Shown: positions 43,455 to 56,686, counted from the stretch's first letter. The stretch is 64,000 bases of DNA from an uncultured Ectothiorhodospiraceae bacterium (GCA_913055565.1 CAJXKP010000012.1:1-64000); one strand, 5' to 3'. Program-made: numbers and translations. Notes: generated from the sequence alone by a model not told the origin.

Positions 43455-44423
43455 CTAATGTGTCCGCGATACCGCGAACGAGGCCAGCCATGCCAGCGCA
43501 CCACGATTCTCGCTGGAAGCCAGGACGTCGAGTGCCGCGCTTGCGGCATCGGCTTCCCGGTTAGCGAGTGCGCGAGTATAGGCAATAGCGTCGGTATTGG
43601 CAATGACCTCGGCTGTCCTCTGGATGTCGGCGTCGGCACCGTCGGTCATCGCCTGTTCCAGGACGGCGCGTTGTTCGGTTGTAGCCATGGCGTAGGCACG
43701 AATGAGCGGCAGGGTCGGTTTGCCCTCGGCGAGGTCGTCGCCAACGTTTTTGCCGATGGCCTCGGCGTCGCCGTCGTAATCGAGGGCGTCATCGGCGAGC
43801 TGGAAGGCGGTGCCGAGATGGCGACCGTAATCAGCGGCGGCGTCACAGACCGTCTCGCCCTGACCAGCGCCCTCGGCGGCGAGGCGGCAGCCGCCCTCGA
43901 ATAGAGCCGCCGTCTTGCGGTAGATGACGTCCTGGTAGCTTGCCTCGCTGACGGTGGCGTCGTGGGTGTAGAGTAGCTGCAGGACTTCCCCCGACGCGAT
44001 GGTGTTGGTGGTCTCAGCGAATACCCGCATGACGCTCATGCGGTCGAGCTCCACCATCATCTGGAAAGACCGCGTGTAGAGGAAATCGCCGACCAGGACG
44101 CTGGCCTCGTTGCCCCAGATCTCATTGGCGGTTTCCTGGCCGCGGCGCATGAGGGATTCGTCGACCACGTCGTCGTGCAGCAGCGTGGCGGTGTGGACGA
44201 GCTCTACGATAGCGGCGAGGAGTTGGGCATCGCGGCCGCCGCCCTCGCACGCGCGCGCCATGAGTAGGACAACCAGCGGTCGTAGGCGCTTGCCACCGCT
44301 GTGAATAATGTGATGGCCGATGCGATTGATCAGAGCAACATCGGAGTTCAGCCGATCCGTGATCAGGCTGTCCATGTGCCTTAGATCATCCTGCACCAGA
44401 GCGCGGATATCACCGAGGTCCAT
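43455..44423 (-). CDS. ispB: Octaprenyl/polyprenyl diphosphate synthase
   Basis: 322 residues, cytoplasmic trans-prenyltransferase that elongates farnesyl diphosphate to the quinone side chain. The first Asp-rich motif is in ATLLHDDVVDESLMRRG, the second in AFQLADDALDYDGDAEAIGK; the GGKRLRP diphosphate-binding motif is near the N-terminus. The small residues at position -5 of the first motif allow long chains. A TTGACA/TACCTT promoter lies 60-85 bases upstream (44480-44508). In relatives it is divergent from rplU with little between; here 1.8 kb intervenes. Confidence 0.95.
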   Translation of the reverse strand: MDLGDIRALVQDDLRHMDSLITDRLNSDVALINRIGHHIIHSGGKRLRPLVVLLMARACEGGGRDAQLLAAIVELVHTATLLHDDVVDESLMRRGQETANEIWGNEASVLVGDFLYTRSFQMMVELDRMSVMRVFAETTNTIASGEVLQLLYTHDATVSEASYQDVIYRKTAALFEGGCRLAAEGAGQGETVCDAAADYGRHLGTAFQLADDALDYDGDAEAIGKNVGDDLAEGKPTLPLIRAYAMATTEQRAVLEQAMTDGADADIQRTAEVIANTDAIAYTRALANREADAASAALDVLASSENRGALAWLASFAVSRTH

Positions 44424-44479
44424 GCGACCGTTGGTCCTTATAAGACGGCAAGCCTACGCCGCATGATTGCGGCTCGTCG

Positions 44480-44508
44480 AAGGTAGGCAGGCGGCCCGGG
44501 GGTGTCAA
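44480..44508 (-). promoter_or_regulatory. Sigma-70-type promoter for ispB
   Basis: On the minus strand, TTGACA (44508-44503), a 17-base spacer and TACCTT (44485-44480). The -35 is perfect and the -10 moderate. It lies 57 bases upstream of the ispB start. Confidence 0.65.
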
Positions 44509-44834
44509 GCCTGTTCCAGAGCTAGATGCAGCGCACCGGATGATCGCGTTGACACGTCAAAGCGCGGTAGGTCGGCCGAAGCGACTTACAAGCCGAGGTA
44601 GGGGGCGCGCATCGTTTCGAGGCAATGTCGCGTGCGGTTGCGACAGCGCAACAGGTAATTTGGTGGGTCGTCGCGAGGATACGGTCTTTCCGGAAGTTTG
44701 TGCGCCGGCAAGCCCGACCCAAGAGCCTGTTAGTAGTGTGTCGTGTCTCGGTTCTGGGAGAGCGTCGTATTCGGTTGGATGGTAACCGGACTGCTAAGCC
44801 GAGGTGACGACGCTAACGTCAATCAATCGCCAAG

Positions 44835-44857
44835 GGAGACAGTCGATGACCGTCTCC
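44835..44857. terminator. Hairpin downstream of the PEP-CTERM gene
   Basis: Arms GGAGACAGTC and GACCGTCTCC around GAT, with one A-C mismatch. It lies 21 bases after the minus-strand gene's stop. No T-run follows, so it may be a weak terminator or an mRNA end-stabiliser. Confidence 0.4.
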
Positions 44858-44877
44858 TCACGGACGCCGTAGTTACG

Positions 44878-45585
44878 TCAGGCAGTGGCGCGACGACGCC
44901 GTGCAACGCTCACGCCGATTAGGCCTACACCCAGCATGCCTAGGGCAGCGGGTGCAGGCACGGACGTGTCCGCGTTCGTCTGACCGAAGCGGACATTATC
45001 AATGCCTATATTATCGTTCTGATTGCCAAGGTTGCTGGCATCAAACCGGATGGACAGGCTCTGGGCGGTTAGTGGTTGACTGAAATCGAAATCGCTATGC
45101 CCGTTCGATCCCTCGACATCGACGGAATTGGCCGAGAACAGCGGCGAGCCACCGCTTTCTAAGACGGATAGCGAGTTGATCGTGTAGTCCGTCGTCGGCC
45201 AGCCCGCCAAATCAAAGCCGTGTAACTGGACAGCGGAGCCGGCGTTAGCATTGAGGCTCATCTCGAAAATGCCGTTACTCTCTTGGTCATAAACGACATT
45301 GCTGAGATCGCCGTAGCTGCCCTGCCACATCTTGGTGTCTTGGCCATAGCTGGTTTGGACGTCGGGGGTAAATCCTTCGCCCTGTTCATCGTAGGTAAAA
45401 CCGCTATCCGATGCCGCTGTGACGTTATCACCATAGGCCTGCGGTATATCGGAACCATCCGAGATGGGGTTATTAGGTGCGTCCTCGTTAAAGGTAAGAA
45501 CCGTCGCGCCCGCTGTCGTTGTGTGGGCGCACGTCCCGGCGAGTAGTAGGCCGGTTATTAGTCGGAAACAACGTCGAGCTGTCAT
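44878..45585 (-). CDS. PEP-CTERM sorting-domain exported protein
   Basis: 235 residues. Signal peptide FRLITGLLLAGTCAHTTTAG with AGA cleavage; a mature Asn/Ser/Asp/Gly-rich beta-type domain without Cys; and the C-terminal tripartite signal: VPAPAALGMLGVGLIGVSVA, then ARRRR. The variant PEP motif VPAPAAL is common in Proteobacteria. Such proteins are anchored, cleaved and exported by exosortase (EpsH/XrtA type) linked to exopolysaccharide and biofilm. No exosortase gene is in the window. The gene has AAGGAG upstream and stands alone between ispB and rplU. Confidence 0.88.
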   Translation of the reverse strand: MTARRCFRLITGLLLAGTCAHTTTAGATVLTFNEDAPNNPISDGSDIPQAYGDNVTAASDSGFTYDEQGEGFTPDVQTSYGQDTKMWQGSYGDLSNVVYDQESNGIFEMSLNANAGSAVQLHGFDLAGWPTTDYTINSLSVLESGGSPLFSANSVDVEGSNGHSDFDFSQPLTAQSLSIRFDASNLGNQNDNIGIDNVRFGQTNADTSVPAPAALGMLGVGLIGVSVARRRRATA

Positions 45586-46216
45586 TTCGCAATCTCCTTA
45601 TTAGCTTTGTTACGTCATCGTGCCCACGAGCAGCTAGCTTGTCCTGTGGTTGGTCTACCCATAAGTGTATAGAAGCCCTCCGCCTTGTTAGCAGCCGCGG
45701 CGCAAGGCCGGGTTGGTCAACCATGAAACCGCCGATAGACGGTCACAGCGGGCAGCTAAGGGGTAACTTAATGGGTAGGCTTACCAAATCCGTTGGATCG
45801 ATCTCCCTAAGGCTTACGCTGCTTACGGCGTCCCGTGAGACTTCCACAGGCAAAGGCTAGCTGCTGTCGGCTACCTCTATCGCAGGGGCGCCGTTCCATA
45901 GAGGGCTGACAACACCCCTTCCAGGTCAAGTTCACAGATAACGTTGATCTCGTCAACTGGTTGGAGAGGCAATAGTTTTCGGTGAGAGTTAAACTCGCCA
46001 CTTGGCGGCTTATGGCGTTTTCGTTTTGATGGGTCCGGCGTTTAGCAGCGACGCGGCATACCGCGGCGTGGCTGACGCTGCTCTTTTGCTCCCGGCGTCA
46101 GCCGACTGTTCAACAAGGCTGGCACTAGCCCTCGTTGACCGACGGGCCCACGAGAGCTACTATTGCGCGTCTTGCCGGCCAGGCAGCTATGATCAAGAAA
46201 AGCGGGAGTTTGAGCC
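45586..46216. other. Intergenic region between PEP-CTERM gene and rplU
   Basis: About 630 bases, divergent. It contains the rplU promoter (46135-46163). Open frames in it (for example on the minus strand 45807-46001) match nothing. A TATACA near 45667, on the minus strand, may be a -10 box of the PEP-CTERM gene, but no clear -35 accompanies it. Confidence 0.5.
46135..46163 (+). promoter_or_regulatory. Sigma-70-type promoter for rplU-rpmA
   Basis: TTGACC (46135-46140), a 17-base spacer, TACTAT (46158-46163), 53 bases before the rplU start. Both boxes are good and the spacing ideal. Confidence 0.8.
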
Positions 46217-46525
46217 ATGTACGCCGTGATTGAGACAGGGGGCAAGCAGTATCGGGTCGCCGAGGGCGATGTTCTGCGTGTCGAGAAGTTGGATGCTGAG
46301 CCGGGGTCGTCGGTGGCGTTCGACCGGGTGCTCATGATCGGTGGCGAGCAGGCCAAGGTCGGCGCACCAACGGTTGAGGGCGGTCGGGTTGATGCCGAGG
46401 TCGTCTCCCAGGGCCGTAACCGCAAGATCGACGTGGTAAAGTTCAAGCGCCGCAAGGGCTATCAGCGTAAACACGGCCATCGGCAGCACTTCACCGAGGT
46501 TCGGATTACCGGGATCAACGCGTAA
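46217..46525 (+). CDS. rplU: 50S ribosomal protein L21
   Basis: 102 residues, typical length. [20 protein letters not shown], then [20 protein letters not shown] and [20 protein letters not shown]. First gene of rplU-rpmA with its own strong promoter. Confidence 0.98.
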   Translation: MYAVIETGGKQYRVAEGDVLRVEKLDAEPGSSVAFDRVLMIGGEQAKVGAPTVEGGRVDAEVVSQGRNRKIDVVKFKRRKGYQRKHGHRQHFTEVRITGINA

Positions 46526-46548
46526 CGCGTTCGCGGAGGTAGTAGGCA

Positions 46549-49077
<2,529 letters not shown>

Positions 49078-49104
49078 CGCCGGCAAGCGCTCGCCGGGGC
49101 GCTG

Positions 49105-49368
49105 TTAGCCCAGCGCCCGGATGCGGCGGTTCAGGCGAGCCTTGTGCCGCGCGGCCTTGTTCTTGTGGATGATGCCTTTGTCGGCCATTTTATCCAGGAT
49201 CGGCACGGCCTCCTTGTAGGCCGACTCGGCGCGGGCCTTGTCACCTGAGCGAAGGGCGCCGACGACCCGCTTGATCTGGGTGCGCATACGGGTGCGCTGG
49301 GAGCGATTGTGCACGCGCCGCTCTTCGTCTTGGCGCGCGCGCTTTCTCGCGGAGGCGATATTTGCCAC
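49105..49368 (-). CDS. rpsT: 30S ribosomal protein S20
   Basis: 87 residues. MANIASARKRARQDEERRVH, RSQRTRMRTQIKRVVGALRS and DKGIIHKNKAARHKARLNRR are typical. Convergent with proB (27 bases apart). It has a strong promoter. Confidence 0.97.
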   Translation of the reverse strand: MANIASARKRARQDEERRVHNRSQRTRMRTQIKRVVGALRSGDKARAESAYKEAVPILDKMADKGIIHKNKAARHKARLNRRIRALG

Positions 49369-49408
49369 GGTCTACTCCTGCCTGATGCCTGTCTCGGACG
49401 AGCGCGAC

Positions 49409-49437
49409 AATATGAGCGAGCAGGGTTTCTGTGTCAA
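49409..49437 (-). promoter_or_regulatory. Sigma-70-type promoter for rpsT
   Basis: On the minus strand, TTGACA (49437-49432), a 17-base spacer and CATATT (49414-49409), 40 bases before the rpsT start. It lies upstream of the divergent murJ gene, whose start is 49515. Confidence 0.8.
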
Positions 49438-49514
49438 TACCGCCGCCCGCTCGCCGTTTGGCGTCGGGGGCGCTCTCGGCTAGAGTGCCAGCGTTCGGTA
49501 ACCAGGGGAATGCG

Positions 49515-51083
49515 GTGAAGCGCGCCGGTCTGCTCGGGCACCTGCTGACCTTCCAGTCATGGACGCTGGCCTCGCGCGTGCTCGGTCTCGTGCGCGATAT
49601 CGTTATCGGCGTGGTGTTTGGGGCGTCTGGTACCACAGATGCCTTCCTGGTTGCCTTTAAGGTGCCCAACTTCATGCGGCGCCTGTTCGCTGAGGGTGCC
49701 TTTGCCCAGGCATTCGTGCCCGTGCTCTCTCAGTGGCGCGAGACGTCGTCGCCAGCGGAGGTCCGCCGGCTGATTGCGCACGTCACCGGCACGCTCGCCC
49801 TGGTGCTGGTGGCGTTAACCGCTTTGGGCGTGGCGGGTGCGGAATACGTGGCCCATGTCTTCGCCCCTGGCTGGCCGGCTGCCAAGCCCGAGCAGTTCGC
49901 CCTGGCGGTGGATCTGCTGCGCTGGACTTTCCCGTATCTGCTGCTGATCTCGCTGACGGCCTGCGCCGGCGCGGTGCTCAATACCTGGGGTAGCTTCGGG
50001 CCGCCGGCCTTCGCGCCCGTGTTGTTGAATCTCAGCCTTATCGCGGCGGCCCTCTGGATCGCGCCCCATCTTGATCCGCCGATCCTGGCGCTGGCGATGG
50101 CTGTGGTTGTCGCCGGCGCTCTCCAATTGGCCGCCCAGCTGCCGTTTTTGGCCCATCATGGGGTGTTGGTCGCGCCGCGACCCGATCCACGCCATCCAGG
50201 GGTCGGCCGGATTCTGCGGCTCATGGGGCCGACGCTGTTCAGCGTCTCCGTCCAGCAGATCAATCTGCTGGTGGACACCATCCTGGCCTCGTTCCTCGTC
50301 AGCGGGAGTATCAGCTGGCTCTACTGGTCCGATCGACTCGTGGAGTTCCCGTTGGGTCTTTTCGGCGTGGCGCTAGGCACGGTGATCCTGCCGCGCCTAT
50401 CGGGTGAGCATGGCCGTGGTGATCCGGCGGCTTTCGCACGGACTCTGGACTGGTCGCTGCGATTGACCCTGCTCATCGTTATGCCCGCCACCGTGGGGCT
50501 GATGACGTTGTCGGTGCCCATGATGGCCACGCTTTTCCAGTATGGGGCGTTCACCGGCACGGACGTGCTGGCGGCGAGTCTGTCCCTGATGAGCTACGCG
50601 CTGGGGCTGGCCGGCTTTGTCCTGGTGCGTATCCTCACGCCCGGCTTCTTCGCTCGCCAGGACACCCGGAGCCCGGTTCGCTGTGCCGCCATCGCCATGG
50701 TCGCCAACATGGTCCTTAGCACGGCCCTGGTCGCCTGGTTGGTGGGGACTGGCACGGGGCACATCGGGCTGGCCGGAGCCACTGCCTTGGCCGCCTGTAT
50801 TAACGCCGCGCTCCTCTACCGCGGCTTGCGACGTCACGGCCACTACACGCCCGAACCGGGCTGGCCGCGGCTGGTGAATCGGGCGCTGGTGGCGACCTTG
50901 GCCATGGCCGTCGTGCTCTACATGCCCGCCTTGCGCGTTGACGTCTGGCTGGCGGCGGGCGTCGCGTTGCGGGCGCTCATGCTCACCGCGAGCGTTCTGG
51001 CTGGCGCGCTCGTCTATGGGGTGGTGCTCTGGCTCGGCGGTTTGCGCCCGCGCGAGCTGCGCGCGCCCGCCGCTCCCACGTAG
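49515..51083 (+). CDS. murJ: Lipid II flippase
   Basis: 522 residues, 13-14 transmembrane helices. Family start LLGHLLTFQSWTLASRVLGL, VRDIVIGVVFGASGTTDAFL, FKVPNFMRRLFAEGAFAQAF, LVDTILASFLVSGSISWLYW and LFGVALGTVILPRLS are characteristic. Flips lipid II across the inner membrane for peptidoglycan. I choose GTG 49515 (AGGGG six bases upstream); the upstream in-frame ATG at 49431 adds untypical residues. Confidence 0.95.
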   Translation: MKRAGLLGHLLTFQSWTLASRVLGLVRDIVIGVVFGASGTTDAFLVAFKVPNFMRRLFAEGAFAQAFVPVLSQWRETSSPAEVRRLIAHVTGTLALVLVALTALGVAGAEYVAHVFAPGWPAAKPEQFALAVDLLRWTFPYLLLISLTACAGAVLNTWGSFGPPAFAPVLLNLSLIAAALWIAPHLDPPILALAMAVVVAGALQLAAQLPFLAHHGVLVAPRPDPRHPGVGRILRLMGPTLFSVSVQQINLLVDTILASFLVSGSISWLYWSDRLVEFPLGLFGVALGTVILPRLSGEHGRGDPAAFARTLDWSLRLTLLIVMPATVGLMTLSVPMMATLFQYGAFTGTDVLAASLSLMSYALGLAGFVLVRILTPGFFARQDTRSPVRCAAIAMVANMVLSTALVAWLVGTGTGHIGLAGATALAACINAALLYRGLRRHGHYTPEPGWPRLVNRALVATLAMAVVLYMPALRVDVWLAAGVALRALMLTASVLAGALVYGVVLWLGGLRPRELRAPAAPT

Positions 51084-51150
51084 CCAGGGTCGTGGCTCAG
51101 GCGGCGGCGTTTGACGTATCATGGCGGTTTTTCGCGCTCATCGGGATGCC

Positions 51151-52086
51151 ATGGAGCTGATCCGCGCTGGCCACAATCTGCGCCCGAGCCATCGCGGCTG
51201 CGTGGCCACGATCGGTAACTTCGACGGTGTGCATCGCGGCCATGCCGCGGTCATCGAGTCGCTACGCGAGGCCGCTGGCAAGCGTGCCCAGCCGGCGACG
51301 GTGGTGACCTTTGAGCCGCATCCGCGGGAGTTCTTTGCGCCCGCTGAGGCGCCGGCAAGGCTGACTCGGTTGCGCGATAAGCTCGCTGCGCTGGAGGCCC
51401 TGGGGGTTGAGCGGGTGCTGTGCCTGCCGTTCGGTTGGCGTCTGGCGGGGATGGCGCCACAGGCCTTTGTGGATGAGTTGCTACTGGGTCGGCTCGGGGT
51501 GTCGTTCCTGATGGTGGGTGACGACTTCCGCTTCGGCAAAGAGCGAGCCGGCGATTTCCGGTTCCTAGCCGAGGCCGGGGAGCGTGAGGGTTTCGAGGTA
51601 GCACGTATGCCGACTGTCATGGAGGGCGGCGAGCGCATATCGAGCACCCGAGTCCGGCAGGCGCTGGCGGATCGGGATCTGGACGAAGCCGCGCGGTTGC
51701 TGGGGCGGACGTTTAGTATTCGCGGTCGGGTGGCCCATGGCGATCGCGTGGGCCGAGAATTGGGATGGCCGACCGTTAACATCAATTTCGACCGCACGCG
51801 GCCGCCGCTGTCCGGCGTCTATGCGGTACGGGTGGATGGCCCCGGGCTGGAGGGTCACGCGGGCGTCGCTAGCCTCGGGATACGCCCGACGGTGGGCGGC
51901 GAACGGACCCTGTTGGAAGTCCATTTGTTCGACTACCAGGGGGACCTCTACGGGGCGCCTTTAACAGTGCGCTTCGTGGATTGGATTCGAGACGAGGCGA
52001 ACCTCGCCTCGCTCGAGGCGTTGCGGGATCAGATCGGGCGCGACGCCGAACAGGCGAGGGCGCTATTGGCGCCGGCAACGGGGTAA
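51151..52086 (+). CDS. ribF: Bifunctional riboflavin kinase/FMN adenylyltransferase
   Basis: 311 residues. The N-terminal adenylyltransferase has CVATIGNFDGVHRGHAAVIE and FEPHPREFFAP, SFLMVGDDFRFGKERAGDFR and ERISSTRVRQALADRDLDEA. The C-terminal kinase has GRVAHGDRVGRELGWPTVNI and ASLGIRPTVGGERTLLEVHL. Makes FMN then FAD. I start at MELIRAGHNL (51151), as in known RibF; ATG 51121 would add ten residues. Confidence 0.95.
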   Translation: MELIRAGHNLRPSHRGCVATIGNFDGVHRGHAAVIESLREAAGKRAQPATVVTFEPHPREFFAPAEAPARLTRLRDKLAALEALGVERVLCLPFGWRLAGMAPQAFVDELLLGRLGVSFLMVGDDFRFGKERAGDFRFLAEAGEREGFEVARMPTVMEGGERISSTRVRQALADRDLDEAARLLGRTFSIRGRVAHGDRVGRELGWPTVNINFDRTRPPLSGVYAVRVDGPGLEGHAGVASLGIRPTVGGERTLLEVHLFDYQGDLYGAPLTVRFVDWIRDEANLASLEALRDQIGRDAEQARALLAPATG

Positions 52087-52279
52087 CGAGACGTTGAACA
52101 ACTAGCGCCGACCTGCTGCTGAGCGCGAGCGCAGGCTAGGTGCGGCGCGCTGTGCGGGCGATAGTCTTAGGCGGAGCAATGCCGACGGCGCATGCGCCCC
52201 GTCGTCGCGATAGGCACGCCGAGGCCCGCGCCAATGATTCAGCGTTGCGTTAAGGCACACCACTCATCAGGGATCAGCC

Positions 52280-55090
52280 GTGAGCGATTACAAGCACACC
52301 CTCAATCTGCCGCAGACGGACTTCCCGATGCGGGCCAACCTGGCCAAGCGCGAGCCGCAGCGCGCCCAGGCCTGGCGCGATGACGGGATCTACGAGCAAA
52401 TCCGCGGTGCGCGGCGCGGCCGCGAGCGGTTCATCCTCCATGACGGGCCGCCCTACGCCAACGGCGAGATCCATCTCGGGCATGCGGTTAACAAGATCCT
52501 CAAGGATATTATCGTCAAGGCGCGCACCTTGGACGGCTACGATGCGCCTTACGTGCCGGGCTGGGACTGCCACGGCCTGCCCATCGAGCACAAGATCGAG
52601 CAGACCCACGGCAGCGAGCTCGATGCCAAGGCCTTTCGCCGGGCCTGTCGCGAGTTTGCCGCTGACCAGGTGGCGGTCCAGCGCCGCGACTTCGAGCGCC
52701 TCGGTGTCCTGGGGGATTGGGATAACCCCTACCTGACCATGGCGCCGGAGACCGAGGCCGGCATCCTGCGGGCGCTGGGCGAGATCGTCGCCAAGGGCCA
52801 CCTCCGGCGCGGCCACAAGCCGGTGCACTGGTGTACCGATTGCCGCTCCGCGTTGGCCGAGGCCGAGGTGGAGTACGACGACCACCGCTCGCCGGCCATC
52901 GATGTCCGCTTCCGAGCACTCGATCCCGCGGGCGCTAGCGGTGCCTTTGGGGTGGCCGTGGCCGATACCCCGGTGTCGATTCCCATCTGGACGACGACCC
53001 CCTGGACGCTGCCCGCAGACCAGGCCGTGGCTGTTAATCCGGAGCTTACCTACGAGCTGGTCAGCATCCATGACGGCGCTGAGTACCTGGTGGTGGTTGA
53101 TGAGCTGCGGGAGACGGCCCTTGAGCGCTACGGATTCAACGATGCCAGCCAGGTGGTCGCCCGAGTCGCTGGCTCGGCGCTTGAGGGCTGGTTGCTCCAG
53201 CACCCCTTCCTGGACCGGCAGGTGCCCGTGATCCTGGGGGAGCACGTGAGCACTGACGCCGGTACGGGCGCTGTTCATACCGCCCCCGGCCATGGCGCCG
53301 ACGACTTCGAGGTAGGGCAACGCTATGGCTTGCCAGTGGATAACCCGGTCGACGGCGATGGTCGATTCATCGAGGGCACCCCCTTCGTCGGCGGCCAGGA
53401 GGCCTTCGCCGCTAACGAGCACCTGGTGGCGTTATTGCGCGAGCGCGAGGCGCTGCTCAACGTCGAGCCCTATGACCACAGCTACCCGCACTGCTGGCGG
53501 CACAAGACACCGATCCTGTTCCGGGCCACGCCGCAGTGGTTTTTGAACCTGGATGCCGGCGAGGTGCGCGAGCGCACGTTGGACGCCCTGCCGCGGGTCA
53601 ACTGGTTCCCGCACTGGGGCGAGGAGCGTATGGCCTCGATGGTGCGCAACCGGCCCGAGTGGTGTATCTCGCGCCAGCGCAACTGGGGCGTGCCCATCGC
53701 TTTGTTCGTCGACCATACCGGCGAGCCCCACCCGAATACCCAGCAGTTGATCGAGCAGGTAGCCCAGCGCATGGAAACGGAGGGCATCGACGCCTGGTTC
53801 GATCTCGATCCGGCAGAGCTGCTCGGCGATGACGCGGCCAACTACTGGAAGGTGGATGACATCCTGGACGTTTGGTTCGACTCGGGTGTGACCCACGCGA
53901 CGGTCCTGGCCCATCGCGCGGATCAGAACTGGCCCGCGGACCTGTATCTGGAGGGCTCGGATCAATATCGCGGCTGGTTCCAGTCCTCGCTGCTGACCAG
54001 CATGATGCTCTACGGGGAGCCGCCCTACTGCGGCACGCTGACCCACGGTTTTACCGTGGATGAGCAGGGCCGGAAGATGTCGAAATCGCGCGGCAACACC
54101 GTGGCGCCGCAGGACGTTATGGCGACGCTCGGTGCCGATATCCTGCGGCTGTGGGTAGCGGCCACGGACTACAGCGGCGAGATGGCCCTATCCGATGAGA
54201 TCCTCAAGCGCACCGCCGAGGCCTATCGGCGCATGCGCAACACCGAGCGCTTCCTGCTGGCCAATCTCACCGGATTCGAGCCGTCACGTGATAGCCTGAC
54301 CGTAGGTCAACTCTTGGCGCTGGACCAATGGATCCTGGAACGCGCCGGGGAAGTGCAGTCGGCCGTTATCGCGGCCTATGACCGCTACGACTTCCACGAT
54401 GCCTACGAGCGCATCCACCATTTCTGCCTGCTGGATCTAGGCGGGTTCTACCTGGACGTCATCAAAGACCGCCAGTACACCACCCCGGCCGATAGCCGCG
54501 CCCGGCGCTCCTGCCAGACGGCGCTTTATCACATCGCCGAGGCGATGGTGCGTTGGCTGGCGCCGATCCTGAGCTTCACCGCGGACGAGATCTGGGAGCA
54601 TATCCCGGGGGATCGCTCGGGCTCGGTGTTCGCGGCGGAGTGGTATGACCAGCTGCCAGCCTCCGGTGAGACGGGGGTTGATCGCGGCCTTTGGGCCGAG
54701 CTGCTGAGCCTGCGGGAGACCGTCAATCAGCGCGTGGAGACGCTGCGCCAAGACAAGGTCTTGGGCGCTAGCCTGGAGGCGGAGGTGGAGCTTTATCTGC
54801 CCGATGTCGTGCGCCGGCGCTGGGCCGATGTTGCCGATGAGCTGCGCTTCGTGCTGATCACCTCGGCGGTACGTTGCCATGCGGCTGGTGAGCAGCCGGA
54901 CGACGCGGTCGAGGGCCAGCTTCCCGACGGCTCGGTCTACTATGTCGGTATCACCGTTAGCGACCACGGCAAGTGTGCTCGGTGCTGGCATCGCGTGCCC
55001 GATGTGGGCGCGGACGAGCGCTACCCCGATGTGTGCCCGCGTTGCGTGACCAACATCGAGGCCGGTGGCGAAAGCCGTCGGGTGGCATGA
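52280..55090 (+). CDS. ileS: Isoleucyl-tRNA synthetase
   Basis: 936 residues, class I synthetase, cytoplasmic. HIGH-type motif in [20 protein letters not shown], then [45 protein letters not shown] in [20 protein letters not shown] and a C-terminal zinc finger [11 protein letters not shown] with CPRCV. A GTG start with AGGGATC upstream. It overlaps lspA by four bases (ATGA). Confidence 0.97.
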   Translation: MSDYKHTLNLPQTDFPMRANLAKREPQRAQAWRDDGIYEQIRGARRGRERFILHDGPPYANGEIHLGHAVNKILKDIIVKARTLDGYDAPYVPGWDCHGLPIEHKIEQTHGSELDAKAFRRACREFAADQVAVQRRDFERLGVLGDWDNPYLTMAPETEAGILRALGEIVAKGHLRRGHKPVHWCTDCRSALAEAEVEYDDHRSPAIDVRFRALDPAGASGAFGVAVADTPVSIPIWTTTPWTLPADQAVAVNPELTYELVSIHDGAEYLVVVDELRETALERYGFNDASQVVARVAGSALEGWLLQHPFLDRQVPVILGEHVSTDAGTGAVHTAPGHGADDFEVGQRYGLPVDNPVDGDGRFIEGTPFVGGQEAFAANEHLVALLREREALLNVEPYDHSYPHCWRHKTPILFRATPQWFLNLDAGEVRERTLDALPRVNWFPHWGEERMASMVRNRPEWCISRQRNWGVPIALFVDHTGEPHPNTQQLIEQVAQRMETEGIDAWFDLDPAELLGDDAANYWKVDDILDVWFDSGVTHATVLAHRADQNWPADLYLEGSDQYRGWFQSSLLTSMMLYGEPPYCGTLTHGFTVDEQGRKMSKSRGNTVAPQDVMATLGADILRLWVAATDYSGEMALSDEILKRTAEAYRRMRNTERFLLANLTGFEPSRDSLTVGQLLALDQWILERAGEVQSAVIAAYDRYDFHDAYERIHHFCLLDLGGFYLDVIKDRQYTTPADSRARRSCQTALYHIAEAMVRWLAPILSFTADEIWEHIPGDRSGSVFAAEWYDQLPASGETGVDRGLWAELLSLRETVNQRVETLRQDKVLGASLEAEVELYLPDVVRRRWADVADELRFVLITSAVRCHAAGEQPDDAVEGQLPDGSVYYVGITVSDHGKCARCWHRVPDVGADERYPDVCPRCVTNIEAGGESRRVA

Positions 55091-55578
55091 GGCGGACGGG
55101 CTCGATACCTGGCCGGCTCGGTTCGGGCCTGGTGGTCGCTGGGCTCATCATGATGCTCGATCAGGGGACCAAGCTCTGGGCGGATACCGCCCTCGGGCTC
55201 TATCGGCCCGTGGCATTGCTGCCCATCCTGAATCTGACGCTGAGCTATAACGAGGGCGCGGCCTTCGGGCTGCTCCAGGACCAGGGGGGCTGGCAGCGCT
55301 GGCTGTTCGCGCTTCTGGCGCTCGCGGTGAGCGGCTACATCGGCTACTGGCTGAGCCGCTTGGGCCCGGGCATGCGCTGGCACGCGGCGGGACTCAGCGC
55401 CATCCTCGGCGGTGCCATCGGCAACCTGATCGACCGCCTGATCTACGGCCACGTCATCGACTTCGTCGATATCCACTACGGGGCGTGGCATTACCCGGCA
55501 TTCAATGTCGCCGATAGCGCGATTACTATCGGGGTGGCGTTGTTGATTGTCGGCATGTGGCGCGAGGTCGAGGGCTGA
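55087..55578 (+). CDS. lspA: Lipoprotein signal peptidase
   Basis: 163 residues, four transmembrane helices. [40 protein letters not shown], catalytic Asp pair in [20 protein letters not shown] and [18 protein letters not shown]. Cleaves prolipoproteins in the inner membrane. The ATG overlaps the ileS stop. Confidence 0.96.
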   Translation: MRRTGSIPGRLGSGLVVAGLIMMLDQGTKLWADTALGLYRPVALLPILNLTLSYNEGAAFGLLQDQGGWQRWLFALLALAVSGYIGYWLSRLGPGMRWHAAGLSAILGGAIGNLIDRLIYGHVIDFVDIHYGAWHYPAFNVADSAITIGVALLIVGMWREVEG

Positions 55579-55711
55579 GGCGGCCGTGGTGTTGGTCGGG
55601 CAGCGCTGTTTCGCCTTAGACGGTGGTCAGTATGACGGCGGCTGGATCCGGTTGGGACGTCATCGGTCGGCGTGCGACACTCTGTATAAATAGAGCTAGG
55701 AGGCTAGCGGC

Positions 55712-56686
55712 ATGAGCGCTCAGATCCATCTCGCCAATCCGCGCGGTTTTTGTGCAGGCGTCGATCGCGCCATTGGCATCGTCGAGCGTGCCCTCGAATC
55801 GTTCGGCACGCCCATCTATGTCCGCCACGAGGTAGTCCACAACCAGACCGTGGTGGATGACCTGCGCGATAAGGGCGCGATCTTCGTTGAGCAGCTCCAC
55901 GAGGTGCCGGACGGGCAGACGGTGATCTTTAGTGCCCATGGCGTGCCCCAATCGGTTCGCGATGAGGCCGATGAGCGTGGCCTGCATGTCTTTGACGCCA
56001 CCTGCCCGCTGGTGACCAAGGTCCATATGGAGGTGCAAAAGCACGCCCGCCAGGGCCGCGAGGTCATACTGATCGGCCACGATGGCCACCCCGAGGTGCA
56101 GGGCACGCTCGGGCAGTACGTTGGCGAGGGCGTTGACCCGAACAAGATCCAGCTCGTTGAGGATGCGGCCGGCGCTCGGAGCGTTGAGGTCGACGACCCC
56201 GACGACCTCGCCTTCGTTTGCCAGACTACCCTGTCGGTGGATGACACCAGCGCCATCGTCGATACGCTGCGCGAGCGTTTCCCCGCTATCCAGGGGCCTC
56301 GCAAGGACGACATCTGCTACGCGACCCAAAACCGCCAGGACGCGGTTAAGGAGCTCGCCGAATCCGTAGAGCTAATGATCGTGGTGGGCTCAACGAATAG
56401 CTCCAATACCCTGCGTCTAACCGAGCTCGCCGAGCGCATGGGGGTCACGGCCTATCAGATCGATGGGGCCGCGGAGCTGGACGTCGCCTGGCTGGAAGGG
56501 ATCTCGGATGTGGGCGTAACGGCGGGTGCCTCCGCCCCCGAGTCCCTGGTAACGGAGGTGGTGGATCGGCTCAAGGAACTGGGTGCTCGCTCCCCCACAC
56601 CGGAGCAGGGAAGTCACACCGAGGATGTCGTGTTCTCGATCCCACGCGATCTGCTGCGCGAGATCGAGCGGCGCCCGGCCAGCTGA
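55712..56686 (+). CDS. ispH: 4-hydroxy-3-methylbut-2-enyl diphosphate reductase
   Basis: 324 residues. The three Fe-S ligand cysteines are in [28 protein letters not shown] and [33 protein letters not shown] and [14 protein letters not shown] are also typical. Last step of the non-mevalonate isoprenoid route. In many gammaproteobacteria fkpB lies between lspA and ispH; here only 133 bases separate them. Confidence 0.97.
   Translation: MSAQIHLANPRGFCAGVDRAIGIVERALESFGTPIYVRHEVVHNQTVVDDLRDKGAIFVEQLHEVPDGQTVIFSAHGVPQSVRDEADERGLHVFDATCPLVTKVHMEVQKHARQGREVILIGHDGHPEVQGTLGQYVGEGVDPNKIQLVEDAAGARSVEVDDPDDLAFVCQTTLSVDDTSAIVDTLRERFPAIQGPRKDDICYATQNRQDAVKELAESVELMIVVGSTNSSNTLRLTELAERMGVTAYQIDGAAELDVAWLEGISDVGVTAGASAPESLVTEVVDRLKELGARSPTPEQGSHTEDVVFSIPRDLLREIERRPAS

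Larger units (their letters stand above)
44424..44877. other. Intergenic region between ispB and the PEP-CTERM gene
   Basis: About 450 bases. It holds the ispB promoter (44480-44508) and a hairpin at 44835-44857, both listed separately. The remainder is featureless to me. Confidence 0.5.

Noticed and set aside
49078-49104. A terminator between convergent proB and rpsT
   Set aside because: Only a five-base GC stem without T-run; too weak to call.
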